A DNA stretch of 64,000 nt from Pseudomonadota bacterium. Lineage in GTDB: Bacteria > Pseudomonadota > Gammaproteobacteria > Burkholderiales > Rhodocyclaceae. The position numbers and the translations under genes are program-made. This document shows, piece after piece, positions 48,142 through 57,052 of this stretch (within the stretch, counting starts at the first letter, position 1; each line of letters begins with the position of its first letter). The stretch spans positions 1-64,000 of the forward strand of contig JAGTRU010000006.1 in NCBI GenBank assembly GCA_018261905.1, in the 5' to 3' direction. The notes beneath the pieces are model-generated. The model made no database searches and was not told the origin of the DNA. It was given only the letters and a program-made list of their open reading frames with translations.

Positions 48142-49596
48142 ATGCTGGCATTGAAAGACCCCACCCTGCTGCGCCAGGCCTGCTACATCAACGGCGCCTG
48201 GACCCCCGCCGACTCCGGCGAAACTTTCCCCGTCACCAACCCGGCCACCGGCGAAACCATCGCCACCGTCCCGCGTTGCGGCGCCGCCGAGACCGAGCGC
48301 GCCATCGCAGCTGCCGATGAAGCCCTCAAGACCTGGCGCGAAACCACCGCCGCCGAACGTAGCCGCATCCTGCGCCGCTGGTTCGACCTGCTGATGACCC
48401 ATCAGGACGACCTCGCCGCGCTGATGACCGCCGAGCAGGGCAAGCCGCTGGCCGAGGCGAAGGGCGAGATCGCCTATGCCGCCGCCTATATCGAGTGGTT
48501 CGCCGAGGAAGCCAAGCGCGCCTACGGCGAAGTCATTCCGTCGCCGTTCAAGGACCGCCAGATCGTGGTGACCAAGGAACCGGTCGGTGTCTGCGCCGCG
48601 ATCACGCCGTGGAATTTCCCGTCGGCGATGATCACCCGCAAGGTCGCCCCGGCGCTGGCTGCCGGCTGCACCATCATCTTGAAGCCGGCCGAACAGACGC
48701 CGCTCTCCGCGCTCGCCCTGGTCGAACTGGCCGAGCGGGCCGGCGTGCCGGCCGGCGTGTTCAGTGTCGTGACCGGCAAGGCTTCGGCCATCGGCGGCGT
48801 GATGACCGCCAGCACTATCGTCCGCAAGCTGACTTTCACCGGCTCGACGCCGATCGGTCAGTTGCTGATGCAGCAGTGCGCCGGCACGGTCAAGAAGATG
48901 TCGCTGGAACTGGGCGGTAACGCGCCTTTCATCGTATTCGACGATGCCGATCTCGATGCCGCGGTGGCCGGCGCGTTGGCTTCGAAATACCGCAACGCCG
49001 GCCAGACCTGCGTCTGCTCCAACCGCTTCCTGGTCCAGGATGGTGTCTATGATGCCTTCGCGGCCAAGCTGGCGACCGCCGTTGCCGCGCTCAAGGTTGG
49101 TCACGGTACGGAAGAGGGCGTCACGCAAGGCCCGCTGATCGACGATGCGGCGATCAACAAGGTCGAGGAACTGGTCAAGGATGCCGTCGACAAGGGCGCT
49201 CGCGTCGTGACCGGCGGCAAGCGCCACGCGCTTGGCCGCACCTGGTACGAGCCGACCATCCTGGCCGACGTGACGGCCGGCATGGCGGTGGCCAAGGAAG
49301 AAATCTTCGGGCCGGTGGCGCCGCTGTTCCGCTTCAAGACCGAAGCTGAAGCGGTCCACATGGCCAACGACACCGAATTCGGCCTGGCTGCCTATTTCTT
49401 CTCAAAGGACCATGGCCGCGTCTGGCGCGTTTCGAAACAGCTCGAATACGGCATGGTCGGCGTCAATACCGGCCTGATCTCGACGGAAGTTGCCCCGTTC
49501 GGTGGCGTCAAGATGTCCGGCGTCGGTCGCGAAGGCTCCAGCCATGGTCTCGACGAGTATATGGAAACCAAATACCTGGCCCTCGGCGGTCTGTAA
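48142..49596 (+). CDS. gabD: Succinate-semialdehyde dehydrogenase
   Basis: A 484-residue NAD(P)-dependent aldehyde dehydrogenase of the GabD subgroup: AAITPWNFPSAMITRKVAPA, FTGSTPIGQLL, MSLELGGNAPFIVFDDADLD (catalytic Glu) and NAGQTCVCSNRFLVQ (catalytic Cys), with ISTEVAPFGGVKMSGVGREG near the C-terminus. It oxidises succinate semialdehyde, one of the two final products of the hpa pathway, to succinate. This explains its location after hpaI, though a 749-bp repetitive gap probably gives it a separate promoter. AAGGAG precedes the ATG. Confidence 0.95.
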   Translation: MLALKDPTLLRQACYINGAWTPADSGETFPVTNPATGETIATVPRCGAAETERAIAAADEALKTWRETTAAERSRILRRWFDLLMTHQDDLAALMTAEQGKPLAEAKGEIAYAAAYIEWFAEEAKRAYGEVIPSPFKDRQIVVTKEPVGVCAAITPWNFPSAMITRKVAPALAAGCTIILKPAEQTPLSALALVELAERAGVPAGVFSVVTGKASAIGGVMTASTIVRKLTFTGSTPIGQLLMQQCAGTVKKMSLELGGNAPFIVFDDADLDAAVAGALASKYRNAGQTCVCSNRFLVQDGVYDAFAAKLATAVAALKVGHGTEEGVTQGPLIDDAAINKVEELVKDAVDKGARVVTGGKRHALGRTWYEPTILADVTAGMAVAKEEIFGPVAPLFRFKTEAEAVHMANDTEFGLAAYFFSKDHGRVWRVSKQLEYGMVGVNTGLISTEVAPFGGVKMSGVGREGSSHGLDEYMETKYLALGGL

Positions 49597-49816
49597 TTCC
49601 TTGGCCAGACCAACCGTGACTTTGTCGACTTCGCCTTGCCGTGCTATTCGCACTGTCTTCGGCTCGTCTTCGCGTCACGATTGATCTAGCCAAGGAATAT
49701 GTTCTGCGGAATTTGCCTCTTTTCCCGCGTCGACCGTCCCCAGCGGTCGACCGGCGAATTTGGGCAGATTCCGCGCTTTCCGCCAGGCTTCGCCCAGTTT
49801 CACTGATTTCCGAACC

Positions 49817-51013
49817 ATGACCCATTCCGCTATCGATCCGGCCCGCGAGGGCCGTTTTATTTTGTTGCTCGGCGCGCTGGTCGCCTTCGGGCCGCTTGCC
49901 ATCGACCTCTACCTGCCGGCGCTGCCGGCCATCGCGAGCGGTCTGGCGGCGTCGGCCGAAGCCGTGCAGTTGTCGATCACCGTCTTCCTCGCCGGCTTTT
50001 CGCTGGGCATGCTGTTCTACGGGCCGCTTTCCGACCGTTACGGCCGGCGCACGGTGATGCTCTCCGGCATCGCGCTGTTTGCCGCGGCCAGCCTGGCCTG
50101 CATGCTGGCGACGGCGGTCGAGCAATTGATTGTGGCGCGTTTCGTCCAGGCGCTTGGCGGTGGCGCGGCCTCGGTGCTGGCGCGGGCCGTGGTGCGCGAC
50201 GTGTACACGCCGACCGAAGCGATCCGCAAACTCTCGCTGATGGCCATGGTGACGGCGATTGCGCCGCTGCTGGCGCCGCTGCTCGGCAGCCTGCTGCTCG
50301 TCCAGTTCGGCTGGCGCGGTACCTTCGCCGCCGTCGTGCTCTGGGGCGTGCTCAGCCTGCTCGTCGTCTGGTGGCAGTTGCCGGAAACCCTGCCCGCCAG
50401 CCAGCGCGGTCAACTGCCGCTGAGTCGGGCTTTTGCCATCTACGGCAGCCTGCTCGTCGATCCTGTGGCGCTCGGCCTGATGCTGGCCGGCGGCATGTCC
50501 TTCGCCGCGATGTTTGCCTACATCACGGCCAGCCCCTTCTATTTCATCGAGCTGCACGGTTTTTCGCCCTTTGCCTACGGCCTGCTCTTTGCAAGCAACG
50601 CGATCGGCATCTTCGCTGCCAATTACGTGAACAGCCGCCTGGTCAAGGCCAAGGGGCCGGCCGTGATGGCCGGTGTCGGCAGCGGCCTGGGTTTTGTCGG
50701 CGCCTTGCTGTTATGGGTGGCGGCCGGCGTGAATGACGCGTTGCCGGCGGTCATCGGCGGCCTCTTCGTCGTGGTCAGCATGACCGGCCTGCTCGGCGCC
50801 AATTGCGTCGGTTTGCTGATGGCGCGCTACCCGCAGAATGCCGGTGCCGCGGCCGCACTGTTCGGCGCCAGCCAGTTCGGCCTCGGGATGCTGGCGAGTG
50901 CGGCGGTCAGTTATCATCACGATGGCAGCGGCCGGCCGATGGCCTGGGTCATCCTGGCGACTGCCGCTGCCTCGCTCGCCGGCTACCTGCTGTTCCGGCG
51001 CGCGGCGCGCTGA
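49817..51013 (+). CDS. Bcr/CflA-type MFS drug exporter
   Basis: A 398-residue 12-helix major facilitator transporter. The DHA1/Bcr signatures are visible: FGPLAIDLYLPALPAIASGL, FYGPLSDRYGRRTVMLSGIA (motif A) and RFVQALGGGAASVLARAVVRD (motif B/C region with PTEAIRKLS). It probably exports drugs or small metabolites such as Cys dipeptides or chloramphenicol-like compounds. The start at 49817 (MTHSAIDPAREG) lacks a strong ribosome-binding site. It begins a separate co-directional cluster with MAPEG, a second MFS and a GlcG-like gene. Confidence 0.9.
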   Translation: MTHSAIDPAREGRFILLLGALVAFGPLAIDLYLPALPAIASGLAASAEAVQLSITVFLAGFSLGMLFYGPLSDRYGRRTVMLSGIALFAAASLACMLATAVEQLIVARFVQALGGGAASVLARAVVRDVYTPTEAIRKLSLMAMVTAIAPLLAPLLGSLLLVQFGWRGTFAAVVLWGVLSLLVVWWQLPETLPASQRGQLPLSRAFAIYGSLLVDPVALGLMLAGGMSFAAMFAYITASPFYFIELHGFSPFAYGLLFASNAIGIFAANYVNSRLVKAKGPAVMAGVGSGLGFVGALLLWVAAGVNDALPAVIGGLFVVVSMTGLLGANCVGLLMARYPQNAGAAAALFGASQFGLGMLASAAVSYHHDGSGRPMAWVILATAAASLAGYLLFRRAAR

Positions 51014-51043
51014 TCCCGTCAAAACAACAAAGAGTCCTGCCCC

Positions 51044-51436
51044 ATGCATCCCGTCGCCCTCTATTGCACCGCCGCGCTCGGCGGCCTGCTTTTCCTGCTC
51101 GGCCTGTCTGTTTCCATCCTGCGCTTTCGCAGCGGTGTCGGCGCCGGACCGTCCGATGAGCGCAATTCGCTGCTCAACCGGGTGATCCGGGCGCATGCCA
51201 ATACCGCCGAGTTCGCTCCCTTCCTTGCCGTGATCTTTCTTTATTTCGGCTGGCGCGGTCCGTCCAGTGTGGTGGTCAACCTGATCATCGCCGCCACCGT
51301 CTGCCGCTTCCTGATCGTCGTCGGTCTGGTGGCCTGGCCCAGTCTTGGCCGACCGAATCCGGCCCGTTTTGTCGGGGCGCTCGGTACTTATCTGTGCGGT
51401 GCGGCGCTCTGTGCCGCGATGGTAGCAAGTATCTGA
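51044..51436 (+). CDS. MAPEG-family membrane protein
   Basis: A 130-residue, four-helix protein of the MAPEG (membrane-associated eicosanoid/glutathione) family. LNRVIRAHANTAEFAPFLAV matches the conserved R.H.N..E..P motif, with DERNSLLNR ahead of it and an SVVVNLIIAATVCRFLIVVG helix after. Bacterial MAPEG proteins are little studied; some have glutathione transferase activity. It overlaps the next MFS gene by 1-3 bp (TGATG) and follows the Bcr-like gene by 30 bp. Confidence 0.88.
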   Translation: MHPVALYCTAALGGLLFLLGLSVSILRFRSGVGAGPSDERNSLLNRVIRAHANTAEFAPFLAVIFLYFGWRGPSSVVVNLIIAATVCRFLIVVGLVAWPSLGRPNPARFVGALGTYLCGAALCAAMVASI

Positions 51437-52671
51437 TGGCTCTCCCCGCCGGCATGCGCGCCCTGGCGCACCGTAATTTCCGCCTGTATTTCCTCGGCCA
51501 GGCGGTTTCCATCCTCGGCTCGTGGATCCAGCAGGTGGCGCTTTCCTGGCTGGTTTACCGCTTGACCGGTTCGGCCGCGCTGCTCGGCGTCACCGCCTTC
51601 TGCGCGCTGATCCCGCAGCTCGTCGTCGGGCCGCTCGCCGGTGCCTGGATCGACAAGCAGGACAAGAAGAAGTGGCTGCTCCGCATCCAGTCGCTGCTCG
51701 CGCTGCAGGCCTTCGTACTGGCGGGGCTGACCGCCTCGGGCCTGATCACGACCGGCTTCATCGTCGCCATGTCGTTGACCCTGGGCATTCTCAACAGTTT
51801 CGACACGCCGCTGCGCCAGTCGATGATCGGCGGCTTCGTTGGCAGCCGCGACGACCTGCCCAACGCGCTGGCGCTCAACGCCATGCTGTTCAATTCCGGC
51901 CGCTTCGTCGGCCCGCCGATCGCCGGCCTGCTCGTCGGCCTGACCTCGGAAGCAGCCTGTTTCGCGATCAACGGCTTGTCCTTCCTGGCACTGATCGGCG
52001 GCCTGCTGTGCATCGAGGTCAAGGCGACGGCCAAGGCGAGTGGCTCGGTCGGCCAGGTCTTCAAAGAGGGCATTTTGTATGCCTGGCAGACGTGGACCGT
52101 ACGCATGCTGATCATCACGCTGACTGGCCTCAACTTGACCGCCTCGGCCTACGCCGTGCTGCTGCCGGTCTTCGCGCGCGACGTCTTTGCCGGCGACGCG
52201 ACGACCCTGGGCTGGCTGTGGGGCGCCGCCGGCTGCGGCGCCTTTGCCTCGACCATTTTTCTCGCCACGCGCAAGACGGTGCCCGGCCTGATCAGCGCTG
52301 TCGTTGCCGGCACCGCGATTGCTGCCGTTGCGCTGCTCGTCTTCGGCCTGACGCCGCACCTGCCGCTGGCGCTGGCGGCGATGGCCGGGCTCGGCTTCGG
52401 CATCTCGGTGTGCAATGTCGGCATCAACATGCTGCTGCAGAGCATGGCGCCCGACCACCTGCGCGGCCGCATCGTTTCCTTCTTCACCTCGGCCCGTTTC
52501 GGCTTCGACGCGCTCGGCGGCCTGCTCGCCGGCTTCGTCGCGGTCGGCCTCGGCGCCGGCAACACCCTGCTTGGCGAAGGCGTCGTCCTCGCCGGCTTTG
52601 TCGTCTTCCTGCTGACCCGCCGCGCCCGCCTGGCGGCGACGGTGTCGGCCGCCCATGGAGAGAAAACCTGA
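51436..52671 (+). CDS. MFS transporter (EntS/MFS_3-like)
   Basis: A 411-residue major facilitator protein opening MALPAGMRALAHRNFRLYFL, then GQAVSILGSWIQQVALSWLV, the typical start of the EntS-like MFS_3 family (siderophore or drug export). Further motifs include FDTPLRQSMIGGFVGSRDDL with PNALALNAMLFN and GAMA-type helices, then MAPDHLRGRIVSFFT in helix 10-11. It overlaps the MAPEG stop and the next gene start by 1-3 bp, so the three are co-translated. Cargo unknown. Confidence 0.9.
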   Translation: MALPAGMRALAHRNFRLYFLGQAVSILGSWIQQVALSWLVYRLTGSAALLGVTAFCALIPQLVVGPLAGAWIDKQDKKKWLLRIQSLLALQAFVLAGLTASGLITTGFIVAMSLTLGILNSFDTPLRQSMIGGFVGSRDDLPNALALNAMLFNSGRFVGPPIAGLLVGLTSEAACFAINGLSFLALIGGLLCIEVKATAKASGSVGQVFKEGILYAWQTWTVRMLIITLTGLNLTASAYAVLLPVFARDVFAGDATTLGWLWGAAGCGAFASTIFLATRKTVPGLISAVVAGTAIAAVALLVFGLTPHLPLALAAMAGLGFGISVCNVGINMLLQSMAPDHLRGRIVSFFTSARFGFDALGGLLAGFVAVGLGAGNTLLGEGVVLAGFVVFLLTRRARLAATVSAAHGEKT

Positions 52672-53090
52672 TGGATATCGAAATGATCGCTTCGCTCGGC
52701 CTGGGTACGGCCGACGAACTGGCCGACCTGGCCCTGGCCGCTGCGGCCGAAGCCGGCGTAAAAGTGTGTGTGGCGGTGGTCGACCGCGCCGGCTACCCGC
52801 TGGTCTTCAAGCGCCACCCCGGTGCGCCCTTCCACTCGATCGACATCGCCCTCGACAAGGCCTATACCGTGGTCAGCTTCGGCCCGGCTACTGCCAAATG
52901 GGATGCCCGCCTTGCCAAAGGTTCGGAAATGCTGCGCCACGGCCTGCTGCAGCGCGAGCGCTTCGTCGGCTTCGGCGGTGGCCTGCCGGTCAAGCACGAA
53001 GGCGTGCTGGTCGGCGCCATCGGCATCTCGGGCGGCAGCGAAGCGCAGGACGTGCAATTTGCGGAGGCGGCGTTGGCGGGATTGGTTTAG
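52671..53090 (+). CDS. GlcG/HbpS-like heme-binding family protein
   Basis: A 139-residue GlcG/HbpS (DUF336) protein: AAAEAGVKVCVAVVDRAGYP, LVFKRHPGAPFHSIDIALDK, KAYTVVSFG and a Gly-rich VGFGGGLPVKHEG then GVLVGAIGISGGSEAQD. Members bind heme or cobalamin, or are unassigned; several sit beside catabolic or transport genes. No signal peptide, so cytosolic here. It starts in the last base of the previous stop codon (TGATG), making it the final gene of the 49817-53090 cluster. Confidence 0.9.
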   Translation: MDIEMIASLGLGTADELADLALAAAAEAGVKVCVAVVDRAGYPLVFKRHPGAPFHSIDIALDKAYTVVSFGPATAKWDARLAKGSEMLRHGLLQRERFVGFGGGLPVKHEGVLVGAIGISGGSEAQDVQFAEAALAGLV

Positions 53091-53157
53091 GGGCGGTTGG
53101 TCGGCCATTCCCGCCGTTCACTTGCTGTTGGCTGTCGGTCGGCAATACATTGGTCAC

Positions 53158-53203
53158 CTGCCGTTAAACGGCAGATCAGCAGCACGTTGACCAAACGTGG
53201 TCA
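53158..53203. promoter_or_regulatory. Clustered palindromes upstream of the DUF3800 gene
   Basis: CTGCCGTTAAACGGCAG (53158-53174) and TGACCAAACGTGGTCA (53188-53203) are two perfect inverted repeats, 28 bp before the DUF3800 start. The second looks like an operator and the first could be a terminator for the upstream cluster or a further site. Confidence 0.55.
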
Positions 53204-53231
53204 CCAAATATACATCTATGACTGTGAGAGT

Positions 53232-54326
53232 ATGAATTTCTACATAGACGAGAGTGGCAACACCGGAGATCTCGCACGAACCAGTGCAGATCTAGACTTC
53301 GGCGGACAAGTCGTCTTTAGCTTGGCAGCAGTAGGGATTGCCAACGAGAGCAGCCTCACTGAAGAGCTTGCCGCTCTAAGGAAGAAGCACAATGTTCAGG
53401 CCGCCGAACTCAAACTCAGCAAAATCCTGAAGCGCAAGCCTGATTTTGCTCTTGACGCTGTTGATTTGTTGGTAAGGAACGATTTCCCGTTTTTCGTTGA
53501 AATTGTAGACAAGAAATACCAACTCGCCGTGAGCATCACCCAGTGGTTCATCTGGCCTCCATACTTCAACACCGAGGAATCACAAGATACCGTTTGGATG
53601 AAAAACATCTTTGCGGACTACATATATTATCGAGTCCCCAGCGACGTGATTTATGAGTTCGTTCAGTGCATGAACAACCCATCAAATGAAAAGATTGGAG
53701 CCTACTTCGATCTTCTCAAAGACTGTATTAGCCAACATTCCCACGAAGTCGCTCAATGTATTGCTTCTCAGGTTGAAGAAAGCAAAGACGACTTCCATAT
53801 CATGATCGAGCAAGAAGGGGAAAAAGCCCATAGACGATTCTTGCCTCTCCCTGACATCGGGAAGCGTGACCAAGAAGTTTGGATGCTTCCGAACTTCTCG
53901 TCCTTCACCAACATCTATGCCCGCATTAATCTGTATTTAGTGGGAAAATTGGAAAAATGCCGCATCTTTCATGATGAGCAAGCTCACTTTGATGAAATCA
54001 TTGCTGAGGCCAAATTTCAAGCCGAAAGCATCAAGTTGGAACCCACAAAGTTCAAGATGCCATATTCTGACTACAACTTCCAGAAAATGGCTGATCTGAT
54101 CTTTAAAGCCTCACCAGAGAGCACTGGAATTCAGCTATCCGACATAGTAGCGGGCCTATCGATGCGTTGGTATCAAGGACACCTCCAAGAAGAAAACGAT
54201 ACGAAGGTTCTTGACGAAGCGATTGACCTGCTACTGCATCACAGCAATAGAGATAGAGGAACAGGGATCAATGTGGTAGGTCCTCATAACATGGCGCAAC
54301 AGCTATTTGGCGTAGCTGGATACTGA
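53232..54326 (+). CDS. DUF3800 domain protein
   Basis: A 364-residue cytosolic protein. It opens MNFYIDESGNTGDLARTSAD; the DESG motif is the signature of DUF3800, thought to have an RNase H-like fold with the Asp as a metal ligand. QLSDIVAGLSMRW near residue 315 is the conserved C-terminal Asp (LxDxxA) region. The frame extends up to 53097, but the preceding codons translate the palindromes, so the ATG at 53232 is preferred. Codon use is AT-richer than both neighbours. DUF3800 genes are common in phage, plasmid and defence islands; function is unproven. It precedes the double-HEPN-motif gene by 103 bp. Confidence 0.88.
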   Translation: MNFYIDESGNTGDLARTSADLDFGGQVVFSLAAVGIANESSLTEELAALRKKHNVQAAELKLSKILKRKPDFALDAVDLLVRNDFPFFVEIVDKKYQLAVSITQWFIWPPYFNTEESQDTVWMKNIFADYIYYRVPSDVIYEFVQCMNNPSNEKIGAYFDLLKDCISQHSHEVAQCIASQVEESKDDFHIMIEQEGEKAHRRFLPLPDIGKRDQEVWMLPNFSSFTNIYARINLYLVGKLEKCRIFHDEQAHFDEIIAEAKFQAESIKLEPTKFKMPYSDYNFQKMADLIFKASPESTGIQLSDIVAGLSMRWYQGHLQEENDTKVLDEAIDLLLHHSNRDRGTGINVVGPHNMAQQLFGVAGY

Positions 54327-54429
54327 CCTTAGGTCCCTATATTGATTTCCGAGCATTAGCTGATGGTCGATGCATGAAGAATGCCTAATCCTGTTGTAAC
54401 TTTTACAAGTTAACCAATGAGGGAATGTC

Positions 54430-55497
54430 GTGCCTGTTTTGAATGACGAACTCCAGAAGCTTCATCACATTTTCGATCAGCTTGATCTACTGAATCAGGT
54501 TAAGGAAAGCGCCTTGAGCGACTTTAGCAAGCGCGCCCTGCTTCGCTATTACTTTGTCGGCATCGACAACTTGCTGAAATTAGTGGGATGGATCAAGAAC
54601 GAAACACGCCGGAATTCCAAACTGGACGCGGTAAGCATCAAGGAACTTGAAAACGGGATCTCGGCGCTTCGAGCCTCTTACGATGCAACGTACGACTTAA
54701 TCCGCGACAAGCTTACGGCCCACCAGCAAGAACTCGACTTAGCGGACACGATAACGTGGTGGAATGAGATCGACAGCACCACGATCGGAGTATTCCAAAG
54801 CGATGTATCAGCAATTCGGTTACAACTCGCAAAGGCTTATCCGCCATTAGCAGTGAGCATAGATCGGTTAGCGTTAGACTTAAGCGACGAGCACCAGAGC
54901 ACTGACATGAGTCGCGTACAAATGAACGTGACCCGGTTAAGTATGGCAATTCCGAACGCTGTCTCGCTTCTTCCTTGCGAAGGTTCACAGCACAAGGGGG
55001 CCATGATCACTGCCGCATTGCGCTTTATCAGAGCGGATTTTTATTTCACCCTCAAGGGGCAGGATTGGACAAGTAAGCAGCAGTATCTGCTTTTTGAGCT
55101 TGGCTGGTTGCTTGCGATCATCGACATTACGTCGATTCTCGATTGCCTATACGATGATACCAAGGAGCCATCTCTTCTTACGTTGTGGGCGCAAGATAGT
55201 ATGAGAGGCCTTCCCGTGCTCGCGCAGTTCAATCGAGATCACATACTGGAGGCCGAAATGCGCGAGGTTCGGAACAAGTTCGCTGCACACCTGGACTCTA
55301 AATCTTCTCTTGACACGAGTCGAAAGCTCTTGGAAAACCTGAACCTCGAACGCGTTCACGAGTATTGTATCGCCCTTGCGAACTCGTTCTTGGAAGCCTG
55401 CCGCTCCGATATTCGCTCCAAGCTATTTCTTACCGATGGCATGGAGATATCTGGTGTCATCTCTGTGTCCGGAGACGCATCGAAGCCCTTCTCGTGA
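54430..55497 (+). CDS. Unrecognised protein with two HEPN-type motifs
   Basis: A 355-residue helical protein, start GTG at 54430 with GAGGGA upstream. No family is recognised by overall sequence, but two short motifs fit the HEPN RNase signature R-(N/D)-x4-H: R92-DKLTA-H98 and R281-NKFAA-H287. They lie about 190 residues apart, each after a run of helices, suggesting two HEPN domains in one chain (about 1-130 and 190-330). HEPN proteins are often RNA-cutting toxins or abortive-infection effectors. Co-directional with DUF3800, in an AT-richer islet between GC-rich housekeeping genes. Activity is inferred only from the motifs. Confidence 0.78.
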   Translation: MPVLNDELQKLHHIFDQLDLLNQVKESALSDFSKRALLRYYFVGIDNLLKLVGWIKNETRRNSKLDAVSIKELENGISALRASYDATYDLIRDKLTAHQQELDLADTITWWNEIDSTTIGVFQSDVSAIRLQLAKAYPPLAVSIDRLALDLSDEHQSTDMSRVQMNVTRLSMAIPNAVSLLPCEGSQHKGAMITAALRFIRADFYFTLKGQDWTSKQQYLLFELGWLLAIIDITSILDCLYDDTKEPSLLTLWAQDSMRGLPVLAQFNRDHILEAEMREVRNKFAAHLDSKSSLDTSRKLLENLNLERVHEYCIALANSFLEACRSDIRSKLFLTDGMEISGVISVSGDASKPFS

Positions 55498-55800
55498 AAG
55501 GCGAAGGTTTATAGGAGTATTGCCGAGTCCAACGTTTGCGGTGAGCAGTCAGTGCGAAAGTGTTTCGGCGATTGAATCTTCCTCAATGTGGCAGACATTT
55601 GAGATGTCTGACGACGAGTGTCAGGTTATCGGCTAAGAACAGACTGGGAGAGCTTATGGTGACTACGACCGCTTCGGCCGACAAGCTGTCAATTAACAGT
55701 TAGTAGTGATTTATATGCCAATCGCCTGAAAAGGTTTAACCCGGGCCAAATCCAGGTGGTGACCTGCGCTTTTCCAAATTGCAACGACCGGGTTCCCCGC
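55498..55800. other. 303-bp intergenic region at the right edge of the AT-rich islet
   Basis: Holds no supported gene. A short open frame (55376-55636) overlaps the previous gene and has no features. Composition changes back to GC-rich near 55740, which marks the likely right boundary of the acquired segment. No tRNA, direct repeat or integrase is seen. Confidence 0.55.
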
Positions 55801-56976
55801 TCAACCCCTGACCAAGCGTAGCACGCTGATTTCCGAATGCGCCCCGAAGCGCTTGGGCGGTCCCCAGTAGCCGGTGCCGCGACTGGTGTAGACCGTCAGC
55901 TGGCCGAGCCGGTGCAGGCCGGCGGTGAAGGGTTGCTGCAGCGATACGAAGTGATTCCACGGCCAGAACTGGCCGCCGTGCGTATGGCCGGAGAGCTGCA
56001 GGTCGAAACCGGCGGCTGCGGCGGCGCTGGCCGAGCGGGGCTGGTGGGCGAGCAGGATGCGCGGCAGGCCGGGCGGGCTGCCGGCGAGTGCGGCGACCGG
56101 GTCGCTGGCCTGGGCCGGATCGAAGGCGGCTGCTGAATAATCGCTGACTCCGGCCAGGATGAAGCGGGCGCCCCGGTGTTCGATGACGACGTGGCGGTTT
56201 TCCAGACTGTGCAAGCCGATGCGTGTGAATTCGCGCAGCCACGCCTTGGCGCCGGAGTAAAACTCGTGGTTGCCGCTCACCACGTAGCTACCGTGCCGGC
56301 TGTGCAACTGGCCGAGCGGTGCGGTATCGGCGCGTAATTGTTCGACTGTTCCATCGACCACGTCGCCGGTGATGACGACCATGTCGGCAGCGAGCTGGTT
56401 GACGCGGTCGACGATGGCCTGGACGTATTTTCGCTTGATCGTCGGCCCGACGTGGATGTCGCTGAGCTGGACGATGGTGAATCCCGCTAGTGCGTCGGGG
56501 AGCCCGCCCAGCGGGATGTCGACCCGGACGACACGGGCAACACGGCGCGCATTGACATAGCCGAGCAGCGTGAACAGGCCGGCCAGGGCAAGCACGCCGA
56601 CGGCCGTCGGCGCGGCCAGCGCCGGTGCGTCGGCGAACAGCCGGGCGAGGTCGCGCAATACGGTCAACACCAGCACTGACGAGAAAAGCCCCATCGCCAG
56701 ACCGCCCAGCCAGCCGAGCCGGTCGGCCAGCGCCTGGCGGTCGACGACGAAACGGGCGAACAAACCGAGCGGGACCAGGCCGGTGGAAATCGTCAGCCCG
56801 GCGATGGCCAGCGTCAGGCCGGCGGCACCGAGATCGAGTGGCGGCAGCAGACGCCAGCCGATGTAGAGATGCAGGCCGCCGATCAGGGGCAGAAAGCGCC
56901 AGAAGGCGCGGCGCAGGCGGCCGGGCAGGGCGGGGCGGTCACTTGCCGCGGGCGGCAGGGTAGGGCTGTCGGGCAT
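55801..56976 (-). CDS. Membrane-anchored metallophosphoesterase (YkuE-like)
   Basis: A 391-residue protein with four N-terminal membrane helices (about 30-150; for example GAAGLTLAIAGLTISTGLVP and APTAVGVLALAGLFTLLGYV), then a calcineurin-like phosphoesterase domain. Metal motifs are clear: LSDIHVG (D-x-H), GDVVDG (G-D-x-x-D), GNHEFY (G-N-H-E) and SGHTHGGQ (G-H-x-H). The domain faces the periplasm or cytosol depending on topology. The start is taken at 56976 (MPDSPTLPPAASD) rather than the upstream 57042. Substrate unknown; members can act on UDP-diacylglucosamine or other phosphoesters. Confidence 0.92.
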   Translation of the reverse strand: MPDSPTLPPAASDRPALPGRLRRAFWRFLPLIGGLHLYIGWRLLPPLDLGAAGLTLAIAGLTISTGLVPLGLFARFVVDRQALADRLGWLGGLAMGLFSSVLVLTVLRDLARLFADAPALAAPTAVGVLALAGLFTLLGYVNARRVARVVRVDIPLGGLPDALAGFTIVQLSDIHVGPTIKRKYVQAIVDRVNQLAADMVVITGDVVDGTVEQLRADTAPLGQLHSRHGSYVVSGNHEFYSGAKAWLREFTRIGLHSLENRHVVIEHRGARFILAGVSDYSAAAFDPAQASDPVAALAGSPPGLPRILLAHQPRSASAAAAAGFDLQLSGHTHGGQFWPWNHFVSLQQPFTAGLHRLGQLTVYTSRGTGYWGPPKRFGAHSEISVLRLVRG

Positions 56977-57052
56977 GGGCTTCGGTTTTGATTTTTGGCT
57001 TTTTTTGCGCGTGCACCGCCCGGCGGATGGCGGGCGGTGCACGCAGTCTGGA

